DNA of 64,000 nt from Verrucomicrobiota bacterium (GCA_017305195.1 JAFKMU010000047.1:227391-291390); one strand, 5' to 3'; shown: positions 1 through 9,934, numbered from the stretch's first letter. Translations and numbers: made by a program. The notes: generated from the letters alone by a model not told the origin.

Positions 1-66
1 GAGCAATCCCGCCACACGCTGGCGGGCCGAGGCTTCGTAAAAGGAAATACGCGGAGTCAGTTTCAT
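1..66 (-). CDS. mdcD: Malonate decarboxylase beta subunit, N-terminal part (runs off the window)
   Basis: Only the first 22 codons are inside the window. They read MKLTPRISFYEASARQR followed by VAGLL, which matches the usual start of MdcD, the beta subunit of the biotin-independent malonate decarboxylase that decarboxylates the malonyl group carried on the ACP subunit. The ATG at 66-64 overlaps the TGA stop of the upstream mdcC gene (ATGA), so the two are translationally coupled. The identification rests mainly on the order mdcA-mdcC-mdcD, as the fragment alone is short. Confidence 0.75.
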   Translation of the reverse strand, partial: MKLTPRISFYEASARQRVAGLL

Positions 67-371
67 GCCAGTGCCTCCCAGGCCTGATCAAGCCGCAGGC
101 TCACCACCGGCGGGATCGCGGCAAAATCGTTGATGGAGAAAAGCACGTCACGGGGCTGGCTGCGCTCGATGAAATCGGCAAACACCGCCCGCCACGCCTC
201 CTCAAAATGGGCCACAGTCGTACTCACCTCGAAGCGCACCTTGCCGCCGAGATCCTTCGGCTGGGCGAGCACCTCCAGGTTACTGGACGCGACCACTCCG
301 GCGACGGAGTACGGTTTGCCGGACTTTGGCGCATTGGGGCCGCCATCAAATTCAAAAGAAAGGTGTTCCAT
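63..371 (-). CDS. mdcC: Malonate decarboxylase acyl carrier protein (delta subunit)
   Basis: A 102-residue protein beginning MEHLSFEFDGG. The size and the SNLEVLAQP segment near residues 29-38 fit MdcC, the small carrier protein that holds the 2'-(5''-triphosphoribosyl)-3'-dephospho-CoA group on a serine. The phrase VVASSNLEV contains the expected serine region. The gene starts 6 bases after mdcA ends and overlaps mdcD by an ATGA, so all three lie in one operon. Genes for prosthetic group attachment (mdcB, mdcG) and the gamma subunit mdcE are not visible and would be expected to the left of the window. Confidence 0.85.
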   Translation of the reverse strand: MEHLSFEFDGGPNAPKSGKPYSVAGVVASSNLEVLAQPKDLGGKVRFEVSTTVAHFEEAWRAVFADFIERSQPRDVLFSINDFAAIPPVVSLRLDQAWEALA

Positions 372-377
372 GGCTAG

Positions 378-2015
378 TTACCAGTTACGGAAGCGGCTCG
401 GCGGATTGTACAGGCCGCCGGACCAGCGAACGAGATCGTGAATATTACGCGCAGCGAGGCGGTCGCGCGAGACATCGGTCTTGCGAATACCGAGATCCTC
501 CGCGCGCTGGATGACACCGCGATCGCGAAGATTCGCCACCATCGCATGGTCGCGCTTGAGGCCGACGGGAGTGAATCCCGCCACGCCGCGCACGGCTTGC
601 TCGCGTTCCTCCATCGTCCGGCAGAGCAGCAGATTGGCCACGCCCTCCTCGGTCACGATGTGGCTCACGTCGTCGCCATAAATCATCACGGGTGGGACCG
701 CGAAGCCCGCCGTCTTCATCGCATCCCAGGCCTCCAGCCGTTCCACGAAAGTCGGTTTGTTCGCGCCCTGGAAGGTCTCGACCATCTGAACCACGAGCTT
801 GCGCCCCTGCGGCATGTATTCCCCCGCATGGGCCTCGGCCCCGGCGCGGAGAAAGGCCTCGGAAAGATGACGGCGAGCGCGGTTTTCCGCGCCAAAGTTG
901 GGAGCACCGCCAAATCCGGCCAGACGATCCGCCGTGACGGTGGAACTGTTGGCAAACGGGTCGATCTGGAGCGTCGCCCCGACGAACATATCGGCGAAAT
1001 GGCCGGCCATCTGGCCGTAGAAGCGATTGGACCGCAGGCTGCCGTCGCGGCCGAGAGGGAAGATGTCTGGCTTTGAAGCCACATAGTCCTCCATACCCAC
1101 CTCGCCGCCGATGCAGGCGATGGCCTCCACGAAGCCGCTCTCGATGGCCGGAATCATCGTCGGGTGCGGGTTCAGCGCCCAGTGCGTACAGGCCTTGCCC
1201 TTGAGGCCGAGTTCCTCGCCATAGGTCGGCAGGAGCAGCTCGATGGCGGCGGTGTTGAAGCCCACGCCATGGTTGAGCACCTTGGGCAGATACTTTTGAT
1301 AAATCGCCTTCATCGCCATCATGGCCATAAGGATGCGCGTCTCGTCGAGCAGCGCGGGGTCCTTGGTGAAAAGCGCTTCCAGGTGAAAGGGCTTCGGGCT
1401 TTCGATGACAAAATCCACCCACTCGCCCGGGATGTCCACGCGGCGAAGATTGTCGGTAAGCTTGTTCGCCTGCACCACCACGATGCCGCCGCCGAAGGCT
1501 GCCGCCTCGACCAGCGCGGGCGTCTCCTCGGTATTCGAGCCGGTGTAAAGATTTCCCTCCGCGTCGGCGTCGATCGCCACCAGACAGGCCACATCGGGCC
1601 GCAACTCCGCAAAGTAACGGGCATAAAGCTCCACGTAGGTGTGAACCGCCCCGATCTTCACCGTGCCGTTAGCGACGAGCTCCGCGAGTCGTCCGCCCTG
1701 CGGTCCGGCGTAGGCAAAGTCCACGACCTCCGCGATACCGTTCTCAAAAAGATCCAGATGTTCCGGCAGACCGATGCAGGAGACAGCGAGCTTCAGGCCA
1801 TTGACTTTCTTCGGGTCGACCTGGGCGAGCTTTTCCGCGAGGAAGTCGCCCTGCTTTTGGTTATCGCCCTCATGCACGACCCGATCGCCGGGTGATAGGA
1901 TCAGTTCCAGAAACTCAACGGTACGATCGGCGGGAATGACCTTGCCCGGGCCAAACACCTTTGCCACCCGCTCCAGCTTATCTTTTCGACGGGCTATTTT
2001 ATCAGGGGAAGTCAT
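378..2015 (-). CDS. mdcA: Malonate decarboxylase alpha subunit (acetyl-S-ACP:malonate ACP transferase)
   Basis: The 545-residue protein has the full length usual for MdcA and no signal peptide. MdcA exchanges malonate for acetate on the carrier protein, the first step of the cytoplasmic malonate decarboxylase cycle that releases acetate and CO2. Conserved CoA-transferase-like stretches are present, for example GPQGGRLAELVANGTVKIG at about residues 104-122 and GGAPNFGAENRARRHLS in the second half. Its ATG at 2015-2013 overlaps the TGA of the membrane-protein gene upstream (ATGA), so expression is coupled to the three membrane genes. No frameshift or missing segment was seen. Confidence 0.93.
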   Translation of the reverse strand: MTSPDKIARRKDKLERVAKVFGPGKVIPADRTVEFLELILSPGDRVVHEGDNQKQGDFLAEKLAQVDPKKVNGLKLAVSCIGLPEHLDLFENGIAEVVDFAYAGPQGGRLAELVANGTVKIGAVHTYVELYARYFAELRPDVACLVAIDADAEGNLYTGSNTEETPALVEAAAFGGGIVVVQANKLTDNLRRVDIPGEWVDFVIESPKPFHLEALFTKDPALLDETRILMAMMAMKAIYQKYLPKVLNHGVGFNTAAIELLLPTYGEELGLKGKACTHWALNPHPTMIPAIESGFVEAIACIGGEVGMEDYVASKPDIFPLGRDGSLRSNRFYGQMAGHFADMFVGATLQIDPFANSSTVTADRLAGFGGAPNFGAENRARRHLSEAFLRAGAEAHAGEYMPQGRKLVVQMVETFQGANKPTFVERLEAWDAMKTAGFAVPPVMIYGDDVSHIVTEEGVANLLLCRTMEEREQAVRGVAGFTPVGLKRDHAMVANLRDRGVIQRAEDLGIRKTDVSRDRLAARNIHDLVRWSGGLYNPPSRFRNW

Positions 2016-2728
2016 TCAGCTCGTGATATTTCCCCTTCCCTGCCGCAACTGGTTTCCAATGTCGAGCGCGAAAAGCCTTTTCGGGAAGCCATCTCATTAC
2101 CGGAGCACACATTAATGTTCACTCTACGCCCCCGTCCGGCCAAAACATCTGCACCTTTCCCCGGCGGAATCCCGGCCGGAGCGAGACGCTCCGCGGATTT
2201 TCCCCAAACTGCGGAACGACCTGCTCCCGCATCGCCGTACTTGATGGTAAAAGCGCAAACTAGGAGCGATACCGCGATGATCCACGATCCCATCACCCGG
2301 CGGGCGATGAACCAGACCTCACGATCCGGGAGCAATGATAGGTAGAACCCTATGGCAATCGGCGCGACCACCACCAGTGCGCCGCAGAGGACAGCGTGTC
2401 TTCCCTCGACCGGTGTCGGCACCAAAATACCCAACACATACCCGCAGGCCACAAAGTAAACGCAGCGGAGGACAAAGCTATCGGTCCGCGCGATTGCGAC
2501 CACCCCGCCACCGACAAGACCGAGTACGGCGGCACTCACCCCCGGCGCGCCCAGCGCCGGACCAAGCCCCGAGACTCCAGCCACAAACCCGCCCAGCAAC
2601 GATCCGATCGAGAAATCCGGAACGACCGGGCGGCAGCATCCCAGCCAGAGTCCGCACGCCCCTAATAGCAAAAGCGCGGGCAATCCTTCAAAAGCGGAAA
2701 GGGCTCCAAATCCTGAGGAAACGATCAC
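2012..2728 (-). CDS. Polytopic membrane protein coupled to mdcA
   Basis: A 238-residue, very hydrophobic protein. I place the start at the GTG at 2728-2726, which overlaps the TGA of the upstream HupE-like gene (GTGA); the open frame reaches further upstream, but that part is the wrong frame of the HupE-like gene. The first about 165 residues hold roughly six hydrophobic segments, and the last about 55 are polar and basic. It lacks the histidine motif of HupE/UreJ proteins, so family membership is uncertain. Position between a HupE-like gene and mdcA, with stop/start overlaps on both sides, suggests a transport role tied to malonate use, but no substrate can be read from the sequence. Confidence 0.65.
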   Translation of the reverse strand: MIVSSGFGALSAFEGLPALLLLGACGLWLGCCRPVVPDFSIGSLLGGFVAGVSGLGPALGAPGVSAAVLGLVGGGVVAIARTDSFVLRCVYFVACGYVLGILVPTPVEGRHAVLCGALVVVAPIAIGFYLSLLPDREVWFIARRVMGSWIIAVSLLVCAFTIKYGDAGAGRSAVWGKSAERLAPAGIPPGKGADVLAGRGRRVNINVCSGNEMASRKGFSRSTLETSCGREGEISRAE

Positions 2729-3321
2729 AGAACCGAAAACAGGAAGCAAAAACCTAACGCAGCGATAGCTCCCCCTCCGGTGCGGATCGCGATGCCACCC
2801 CATGGATATCTGGAAAGGAGGCCAAACCCGATGCCGCACAAATGGAGCAGACCGGTAGAGATCACAAACCCGGCGGCGTAGGCGTAGGCGTTCGATGCCG
2901 TGGGCAATTCCGTACCATGGGCGTGGCCGTGAAAGATCGCAAAAAACCCCACGATCATGCCTGCCAGCCAGATCGGCGGTCTGGCGGCAAACGCCACCAT
3001 CAGGCCAAGCAGTATCGCCGATAGCGCGATGCCCGTCTCCACACTGGGAAGAGGGATTCCCATGATGCCGAGTGCTCCACCGAGAGCCATGACCACAGGA
3101 AACGTAATGGGCAGGAGCCAGACCGCAGGCGCGCCAAGGCACGCTCCCCACAAGCCCACCGCGATCATAGCGGCCATGTGATCCAAACCGCTCAAAGGAT
3201 GCATGAAACCACTGGAAAAACCGCCCGCTCCCGCCTCGCTATGCGCATGAGCAAACGATGGGAGAACCATTAGCGTAACGAGTCCTAACACAAAAAGGCT
3301 ATGATGGCGATTTTTCCACAT
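2725..3321 (-). CDS. HupE/UreJ family membrane protein
   Basis: A 198-residue protein with an N-terminal signal peptide (hydrophobic core, then PSFAHAHSEAG) and about six membrane segments. It carries the family signature HPLSGLDHMAAM at about residues 41-52, in which the histidines and aspartate are conserved in HupE/UreJ proteins. Members are known or suspected permeases for nickel or cobalt next to hydrogenase or urease genes. Neither enzyme is seen here. Instead the gene lies in an operon with malonate decarboxylase, so its substrate is open. It starts 9 bases after the upstream gene and overlaps the next gene. Confidence 0.8.
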   Translation of the reverse strand: MWKNRHHSLFVLGLVTLMVLPSFAHAHSEAGAGGFSSGFMHPLSGLDHMAAMIAVGLWGACLGAPAVWLLPITFPVVMALGGALGIMGIPLPSVETGIALSAILLGLMVAFAARPPIWLAGMIVGFFAIFHGHAHGTELPTASNAYAYAAGFVISTGLLHLCGIGFGLLSRYPWGGIAIRTGGGAIAALGFCFLFSVL

Positions 3322-3330
3322 GGGCGTTCA

Positions 3331-4437
3331 TCATCGAAAGAGTGCGAAACCCGTCAACGTCAGCAAAGCAACAATAACGCCACAAACCGCGCCTCCTCCC
3401 TTCAGCCAGCCGGGAGGAACGCGTCTGGCCACGACAAGAAACGTCGGAAGGACAAGCAGAGTGAGAGCAGTCAACACGAGGAACCCGGCGCCGGTCAGAT
3501 AAAATAGAGTTGTCATATCTGCGCCGCTGATGCCTTGCGCGATCACCCGTTCGTTCCATGAAACGCCAGCGCACCAACCAGCGGCCAGAGCAACGCCGAT
3601 ATCCGTTCGCCAGCCCAGCGGCTTCCAGACAGTCCAGGCCGAGAGAACCAGAAGCAAGGCCATGCCCGCGCCCGTCCAGCCATCTCCAGCCGTCGCACCT
3701 GACAGCAACGCCACGCCTGACCCTGCAGCAAAAACGGCCACAGCTCGCGCAGAAAAGACGAACGCCGCAAAGACGCTCCCATGCCCCGCGAGCGTCGCCC
3801 GCAACAAGAGCAAGGCGATCACGACAAGCATCGGTCCCGAGCCGAGCAGTAACAGAGACACGGCCGCACACGCGGCAGCTCCCCGCCGGATACCTGAGAG
3901 CGGCTCACGCTCAACGATCACGGTCTTGTGGAAATAATCCAGCGCACCCAGAGGAATGAGAGGTTCCAGGCCGAAGCGCAGTTCCGACACGTCTCGCTGT
4001 AGAAAGACTTCCAGCACCCGGCGCGCTCCCGGCTCCTGCAACAGGTCTCCCGAGATCACAAAGCTGGTCGGAGTGACCCCATCCGAAGGATAGACCACAA
4101 GAACAGCTTCCACGAAACCCTCCAAGGACCGATTCACCCGGTCGAGTTCCACCGACATCGGAGGCTTCTCCACGGAGGTCACAGTGAGATGTGACTGCAG
4201 ATACAATGCCAGAGCATCGCGTGCATCGTTTCGCACAAACTCCCCGTCCATCGAATATCCCAGAGCCTTTTGCAGGGCTGCCTCCGGCAGCAACAGTCTC
4301 GCTTCGATCCGATCAGGAAAAACGTCCAGCAGCATCCGGCCGTCCGACGTTGCCCTCGCTACAGAGAGTGAAAACAGGCTGAGAAAAAGCGCAACGAGTG
4401 GAATGAAGTGCACTCCCCTGCTTTCACCGATGTTCAC
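3331..4437 (-). CDS. Secreted-domain plus membrane-domain protein, HupE/UreJ_2-like
   Basis: A 368-residue protein with a signal peptide (about residues 11-30, ending near ARATS), an extracytoplasmic region of about 140 residues, then seven or so hydrophobic segments to the C-terminus. This layout resembles proteins grouped as HupE_UreJ_2, in which a periplasmic domain precedes a membrane domain, but I do not see the histidine motif clearly, so the link is tentative. It is the first gene of the run leading into HupE-like, membrane protein, mdcA, mdcC and mdcD, with small gaps or overlaps throughout. Promoter elements for the operon should lie in the 360-base intergenic region upstream. Confidence 0.6.
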   Translation of the reverse strand: MNIGESRGVHFIPLVALFLSLFSLSVARATSDGRMLLDVFPDRIEARLLLPEAALQKALGYSMDGEFVRNDARDALALYLQSHLTVTSVEKPPMSVELDRVNRSLEGFVEAVLVVYPSDGVTPTSFVISGDLLQEPGARRVLEVFLQRDVSELRFGLEPLIPLGALDYFHKTVIVEREPLSGIRRGAAACAAVSLLLLGSGPMLVVIALLLLRATLAGHGSVFAAFVFSARAVAVFAAGSGVALLSGATAGDGWTGAGMALLLVLSAWTVWKPLGWRTDIGVALAAGWCAGVSWNERVIAQGISGADMTTLFYLTGAGFLVLTALTLLVLPTFLVVARRVPPGWLKGGGAVCGVIVALLTLTGFALFR

Positions 4438-4798
4438 ACGGGAGGCAACCTTCGATTTCCAGGACGTTCATTCCGGGCCTGCCGCACCTCTTGTCGTATC
4501 GGACCGGGACATCCAGCTGCTCCAAAAGTTCATTGATTTTCATCCCGACCGACTCTCGACTGTGTTAAGAATTCGTTTCATTGGCCGAGCCGATTATTCT
4601 TGTTCGCCCCGATTGCGCATCAGGCAATACACCTTCCGCATTACGCAACCGCGTGACTTTCAGCCGCATACAAGTCGCTCCAACCAGCAGCCGCCGAAAG
4701 GCGTCATTGAGTCGTTATTTTCGTAAATTTCCAAACGGAGCGGCCATGCTAACAGCACCTATTGACCGAGACTAGTCATCCTAGTAATTGCCAGCGCC
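4438..4798. other. Divergent intergenic region
   Basis: This 361-base stretch separates the start of the minus-strand mdc-linked operon from the plus-strand gene at 4799. An open frame on the plus strand at 4184-4726 reaches into it but overlaps the minus-strand gene and shows no recognisable product. The region should hold two divergent promoters; I could not pick out a convincing -35/-10 pair or operator. Confidence 0.5.
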
Positions 4799-5833
4799 GT
4801 GAAAACAGCTGCCGCACTTTTTGCGATTACGATAACCAGCTCCATAGCGCTTCTGCCAGCGCAGGAGGTCAGTTCAAACCCTGTAGGATCAGTCACCATA
4901 GAGGTCGCGGTCGGCAGCGCCGCAGGGCGCACGATCAGCGTGGTCTCGCTCCCGCTCACCGGCATAGCATCAGCCGCCGGAGCCATGAAGGGCACCATCA
5001 CCGCGGTGACGAGCAGCACGCTCGCCAACTCCGCAGCGGGCTGGACCGCAGGAGAACTCTCCAGCGTCGCCTCTCCGCATGTCATCCGGATCACGAGCGG
5101 CGCGGCCAAAGGTCGCACCTTCCTCATCTCGACAGCGACGCCCAACACCGCAACGACCGTCACGCTCGACTCCGAAGACCTCTCTCTCCTCAGTTTCGCC
5201 GATGCAGGCATCTCTGTCGGAGATAGTTATGAAATCATCGTCTGCGACACCCTGGGCTCGGTCTTTGGGACACCTGAGACGACAAGAGTGCTCGGAGCAG
5301 CCAATTCCAGCACAGCAGACATTATCCAGGTCCTCGTTCAGGGCCAGTATCGCCAGTACTACTACAACACAACCCGCAATGCATGGTTGCGCGTCGGCCC
5401 CGAGACCGTTTCCACGAATGTGCCTCTCCGCCCCGATGCCGCCGTGATCTACAGTCGTGCCGGCCAGACGCCTCTTCAGTTCACCATCGGCGGCCCGGTT
5501 CCCATGATCGAGCGCAAGGCCCTGGTACGAAACTCCGGGGCAACTCTGCTGGCGAATTGGTGGCCGGTCGAGATCACTCTGGGCGCGTCGGGCATCGCGG
5601 AGCTTCCGGGCTGGATCAAAAGCACCTCGGCCGCCGCAGCCGATACCGTACAGGTCAATGTCGGCGGTGCGTGGCGCAAATATTATCATAATGGCACCCA
5701 ATGGCTTCGGGTCGGACCTAATACTCCCAGCAACGATGTCGTCCTTAACGTTGGCGACGGCGTCCTGATCGGAAAACAGGGTTCACAGGCCGGTGCAGGA
5801 ACCGTGCAACAGAACCTTCCCTACAACCTCTAA
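4799..5833 (+). CDS. Secreted TIGR02597-like protein
   Basis: A 344-residue protein starting at a GTG and beginning MKTAAALFAITITSSIALLPAQEV, a signal peptide. The rest is rich in Ala, Thr, Ser and Val, as expected for beta-rich exported proteins. Two repeated units are visible: GQYRQYYYNTTRNAWLRVGP near residues 181-200 and the similar GGAWRKYYHNGTQWLRVGP near residues 296-314. These features match my knowledge of the TIGR02597 family, found mainly in Verrucomicrobiota and of unknown function. It is followed 14 bases later by a PEP-CTERM gene, so the two are probably co-transcribed. Confidence 0.7.
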   Translation: MKTAAALFAITITSSIALLPAQEVSSNPVGSVTIEVAVGSAAGRTISVVSLPLTGIASAAGAMKGTITAVTSSTLANSAAGWTAGELSSVASPHVIRITSGAAKGRTFLISTATPNTATTVTLDSEDLSLLSFADAGISVGDSYEIIVCDTLGSVFGTPETTRVLGAANSSTADIIQVLVQGQYRQYYYNTTRNAWLRVGPETVSTNVPLRPDAAVIYSRAGQTPLQFTIGGPVPMIERKALVRNSGATLLANWWPVEITLGASGIAELPGWIKSTSAAAADTVQVNVGGAWRKYYHNGTQWLRVGPNTPSNDVVLNVGDGVLIGKQGSQAGAGTVQQNLPYNL

Positions 5834-5847
5834 TCGCACCTCAATCT

Positions 5848-6408
5848 ATGAAACTCATCAAAAACCTTCTCCTGGGTGCCGGCCTGCTCGCATGCTCCGC
5901 CCTGAGCGCGCATGCAGTCATCCTCACGGGATTCGGAGATTCCGAATATCACATCACGTTCTCTGATTTCACGCCGACCCAGACAAGCACCTCGCTCAAT
6001 CTTGTCGGCAGTGACTTCGGATCAGGCGTCTACGGTACGCTGGACATCCCGATCTCCATCGACGGGGACGCAAGTTATCTGATGCTCACGGCCACGTATT
6101 CGGGAAGCTCCTCTGCCCGTTTCGATATCATGCTCTTCGACGAAGACGGTGATTCCCTCAACTATTCCAGTTACTTCAGTGCATTCTCGCCAGGAGTTCC
6201 GGCGACAATTCGCATGGACTTCCTCATGGAGGACGGTGTCTTCAATGGACCGGTGGTCATGATCGGCATGGTTGCCAATGGCATTGGCTCCTCAGTCAAT
6301 CTCACCCTGGATAGTGTTGCCGCCGTTCCCGAGCCGTCGACATGGATGTTACTAGGCGCCTCGGTGTGCATGCTTGCACTCCTTCGCCGTCGAAAGCTCT
6401 CCCAATAG
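5848..6408 (+). CDS. PEP-CTERM sorted exported protein
   Basis: A 186-residue protein with an N-terminal signal peptide (GAGLLACSALSAHAVI) and a C-terminal PEP-CTERM tail: VPEPSTWMLLGAS, a hydrophobic helix, then LLRRRK. PEP-CTERM proteins are sorted by an exosortase, which removes the tail at the cytoplasmic membrane. Such proteins are abundant in biofilm-forming Gram-negative bacteria, including Verrucomicrobiota. The central part is probably a beta-sandwich of unknown role. No exosortase gene is in the window. A strong hairpin lies just after the stop codon. Confidence 0.88.
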   Translation: MKLIKNLLLGAGLLACSALSAHAVILTGFGDSEYHITFSDFTPTQTSTSLNLVGSDFGSGVYGTLDIPISIDGDASYLMLTATYSGSSSARFDIMLFDEDGDSLNYSSYFSAFSPGVPATIRMDFLMEDGVFNGPVVMIGMVANGIGSSVNLTLDSVAAVPEPSTWMLLGASVCMLALLRRRKLSQ

Positions 6409-6419
6409 TCACTGTTTAT

Positions 6420-6443
6420 TCCCGGGGCCTGTTTGCCCCGGGA
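6420..6443 (+). terminator. Strong GC-rich hairpin after the PEP-CTERM gene
   Basis: A perfect 9-bp stem, TCCCGGGGC at 6420-6428 and GCCCCGGGA at 6435-6443, with the six-base loop CTGTTT. It starts 12 bases after the stop codon at 6408 and ends before the next gene start at 6479. There is no clear run of T residues after it, so it may be an imperfect intrinsic terminator or an mRNA-stabilising hairpin. Confidence 0.6.
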
Positions 6444-6478
6444 GCCGCGTTTCTCATCTCATTTCTTCTGCTGCCAAA

Positions 6479-9400
6479 ATGAAAATTTCCCACGTGTTGG
6501 CAACATCGCTGCTCTGCAGCCTCGTTGCGCTCTCATCCCTGCATGCCACTGGAACCAAATTTGGTTCCCTGGTGATCACCCAGTTGGCCAATAACGCCAA
6601 CGCCGTAACGGATTCCACCCCGCCGATCTCGCTGGTCTTCGGCCCGGGTTCGTCATCTGGCATCACGATCGCTGCCGCCTCCACCAACCGAGGCGATTAC
6701 GCGCTGGATTTCGGCACCGGCGCGGATGCGACGAATGGCGTGCTCATGACGTCGATCAATCAGCTCACCCGCAATGACAGCAATACCGGCGGCCCGGCGG
6801 CCGGAGAGTTCTTTGCCACGAGCAGCTACGATTTCAGCACGACGGGAAACCGCCTCTACTGGATCGCGCTTCACTGGGCCGACGCCTACGACAGCGTCGA
6901 GGTGAACTACGATGTCGCCTTCACATACTTCCCGTACAGCACGTGGTTCGGCGGCATCGCGAAAAACTCGACCAACAACGGCACGATGACGACCCTCACG
7001 GGCTCGCAGGGGCTTGTGCTCGGCACCCATTTCATTGACCCGACATCATCGTCAGGCATCTACACGCTGGACATCAACGACTTCTTCCCCAACGCGGCCC
7101 AGAGCGGAGTCCTCCTGGTCAACGGCGCGAAGAACGAAGACAACTACGCCCTTTCCGAGGCAAATGCCGATGGCACCTACACCATTTTTTGCCATGACAA
7201 CTCGGCCAACACCGACACGTACGAAAACGATCCCGTAGGATTCGTCTACATCCCTGTATCCAAGATCGGTACAGATGGCCTCGCTGCCATGGGCCGCATC
7301 AACGGCGACACCACAGCCGACGTATCCGCTGGTGTCTTCACCGTCACCAAGGGCGGCACGGGTCAATGGTATCTGACGATTCCCGGGCAGACTCCGGACA
7401 CCGGCACGCTCATCATCAGCGCCCCCGGCGGTGAAACCTACAATCTGGATAACATCGTCAACGCAGGCTGGGATGCCGCCAATCAACGCTGGATCATCGA
7501 GAGCCGCGACATGAGCGGCACGAAGGGAGCAAACCCGGCCCTCCAGAATATCAGCGGCAAGGAGGACGTCTTCAGCTTCGCCTTCTTTTCCAAGGTCGCC
7601 TTCAATATTCCGCCTGCGGTCGCACTTCAGACCCCGCAGAATGATTCCTACAGCAACTTTGGAACACCGATCTCGATCTCTGCGACAGCCTCCGACGATA
7701 CCGGAGTGACCAAGGTCGAGTTCTTCGACAACGGCCAGTTCGTCTCCGAGGACGCCTCATCTCCCTATACAGCCGCGATCAGCGCGCCCTCGATGGGCAG
7801 CCATGTCATCACGGCTCGCGCGACAGACACCGAGGGCGCAACCACGAGCTCTGCTGCTGTCCGTGTCACAGTGACTCCTCCGGCTGGCACTGATGCGATT
7901 TCCCTTGATGGCACCGACGACTATGTGACCTTCGGGGACGCACCGGCGCTTAAGCTCGCCACATTTACGCTGGAGTGCTGGTTCAAGCGCGAAGCGGGAG
8001 GTTCCACCGCAGGAACAGGCGTCGGTGGCGTGACAGCGATCCCGCTCATCGCCAAGGGGCGCGGCCAGTCCGACGGTTCCAATGTCGATTGCAACTACTT
8101 CTTCGGCATCGACGGAACCTCCGGCGTGCTGGTGGCGGATTTTGAAGACATGGCCACCGGCCTCAACCACCCGGTTTCAGGCAATACGGTCGTCCCGATC
8201 GGGGAATGGCAGCATGGCGTGGTCACTTTCGACGGAACCACCTGGCGCCTGTATCTGAACGGTCGCCTGGAAGCAGAGCAGACCTCCGACGGACAGGTGC
8301 CGCGCTCGGATTCCATCCAGCATGCCAGCCTCGGTACCGCGATGAACTCGACGGGCACTCCCGAGGGATACTTTGCCGGCGCGCTCGACGAAGTGCGCAT
8401 CTGGAACTACGCCCGCTCCCAGACGCAGATCCAGACCGCGATGAACTCGGAGATCGCCGCGGAAAACGGCCTCGTGGCCCGATACGCGCTGAACGAACCC
8501 TCCGGTACCGCCATCAGCAGCACCGCTGGACAGATCATCAATGGCGCGCTCGCCAACGGCGTCTTTCACACCACAGGCGCTCCGTTCGATATCGCGATCC
8601 CGCCGCTGATCACGGTGCTCTCGCCTGAGGATGCCATCACAGATGTCTCGGGATCTCTCGATCTCAGCGTGAATGTCTCCGATCTGGATTCCGGCAGCCT
8701 CCAGGTCAAGTTCTACACCCGCAAGGTGACCCCGGTGTCCAATGCTCCGGACTTCACCGTCATCGCGCTGCCCGACACCCAGTACTACTCCGAAAACGTC
8801 GGCGGCACCCGCGCGGCGATCTACAACGCCCAGACCGACTGGATCGTATCGCAGAAAGACTATCTCAACATCGCCTTCGTCATGCACCTCGGCGACGTCA
8901 CCAACTTCGGCGACACCCCGTCAACGCGTGATGCGGAATGGGCCAATGCCTCCAACGCCATGTATCGCCTGGAGAATCCGGCCACGACACAGCTCGCGGA
9001 AGGCATCCCCTACAGCATGAACGTAGGCAACCATGACCAGTACCCGAATGGCGACGATGACACCGGCACCACGATCTACTTCAACACCTTCTTTGGTGTG
9101 AACCCCTCGACGCAGGTTAACCACTTCGCCGGAAAGAGCTACTACGGCGGCACATCCGAACCCACCCTGGCCGACAACAACTACACGCTCTTCAGCGCGA
9201 GCGGCCTCGACTTCATCGTCATCAGCATGGAGTACTCCGCCACGCCTGATCAGGTCGATCTCGACTGGGCAGACAGCCTCCTGAAAGCCTATCCCAACCG
9301 CCGAGCCATCATGGTGAGTCACCATACCGTGAACACCGGCAACCCGGCGTCATTCAGCTCGATGGGCAGCGCCATGTACAATGCGCTGAAGGACAACCCC

Positions 9401-9877
9401 AACCTCATCATGATGCATGGGGGTCATATCCATGGAGAAGGCCGCCGCTCGGATACCTTCCAGGGGCGCACGGTTCACTCCATCCTCGCCGACTTTCAGG
9501 GCCGGACAAACGGCGGAGACGGCTGGCTGCGTATCCTTACGTTCAAGCCATCCCAGGATCTCGTCCAGGTACAGACCTACTCGCCGACCCTCAACCAATA
9601 CGAGACCGACGCTGATAGCGCCTTCACCATCTCGGTGAATCTCTCCGGAGGCATGGGCGAGTTTACCCAGGTCGCACAGGTTGGTTCCCAAGGCGGCGAC
9701 GTTTCGACCAGCCTGCAAAACCTTGAGAGCGGCACGAAGTACGAGTGGTATGCCGAGGTCAGCGATGGCGACAATACCATCACCACCCCGGTTCGCTCCT
9801 TCGGAGCGACTCGGCCCTTCCCACAAGGGGGAGGGGAGAGTGAACGTAGTCGCCGGTCCTTCCGGAGGATCGGATAA
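6479..9877 (+). pseudogene. Giant secreted LamG/metallophosphoesterase protein, cut short by a repeat insertion
   Basis: The start ATG at 6479 gives MKISHVLATSLLCSLVALSS, a signal peptide; the frame extends upstream but that part overlaps the terminator hairpin. The product reads 1132 residues. Domains in order: an N-terminal beta-rich region (about 30-375); an Ig-like domain (about 378-470, VEFFDNGQFVSEDASSPY); a LamG/concanavalin-like domain (about 473-700, SLDGTDDYVTFGDAP); and a calcineurin-like metallophosphoesterase domain (about 755-1000) with ALPDTQYYS, HLGDVTNFG, VGNHDQ, SHHTV and GGHIHGE. After about residue 1110 the frame runs into a palindromic repeat and stops at 9875-9877. The original C-terminus continues in the same frame from 9935. 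The catalytic domain is intact, so a shortened secreted product may still be made. Confidence 0.8.
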
Positions 9878-9934
9878 AAGCGCAGCAGCGATGGCATCCC
9901 CCTCCCCCTTGTGGGGAGGGGTTAGGGGTGGGGG
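9800..9934. repeat. Palindromic MITE-like insertion inside the giant gene
   Basis: The arms at 9815-9836 and 9898-9920 are near-perfect reverse complements: the left contains CCCACAAGGGGGAGGGG and the right its mirror CCCCTCCCCCTTGTGGGG. About 60 bases lie between them. The left side also has a small hairpin, CGCTCC/GGAGCG, near 9794-9808. The element carries in-frame stops at 9875 and 9917, yet the reading frame before and after it is the same. C-rich palindromes of this kind are often dispersed in bacterial genomes. Exact ends and any target duplication cannot be defined from one copy. Confidence 0.65.

Noticed and set aside
2729..3151. Long upstream extension of the open frame of the membrane gene ending at 2012
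   Set aside because: It is the wrong frame of the HupE-like gene; the GTG at 2728 overlapping the HupE stop gives a proper membrane protein start.
4184..4726. 180-codon open frame on the plus strand
   Set aside because: It lies mostly antisense to the signal-peptide end of the minus-strand gene and has a composition without recognisable domains.
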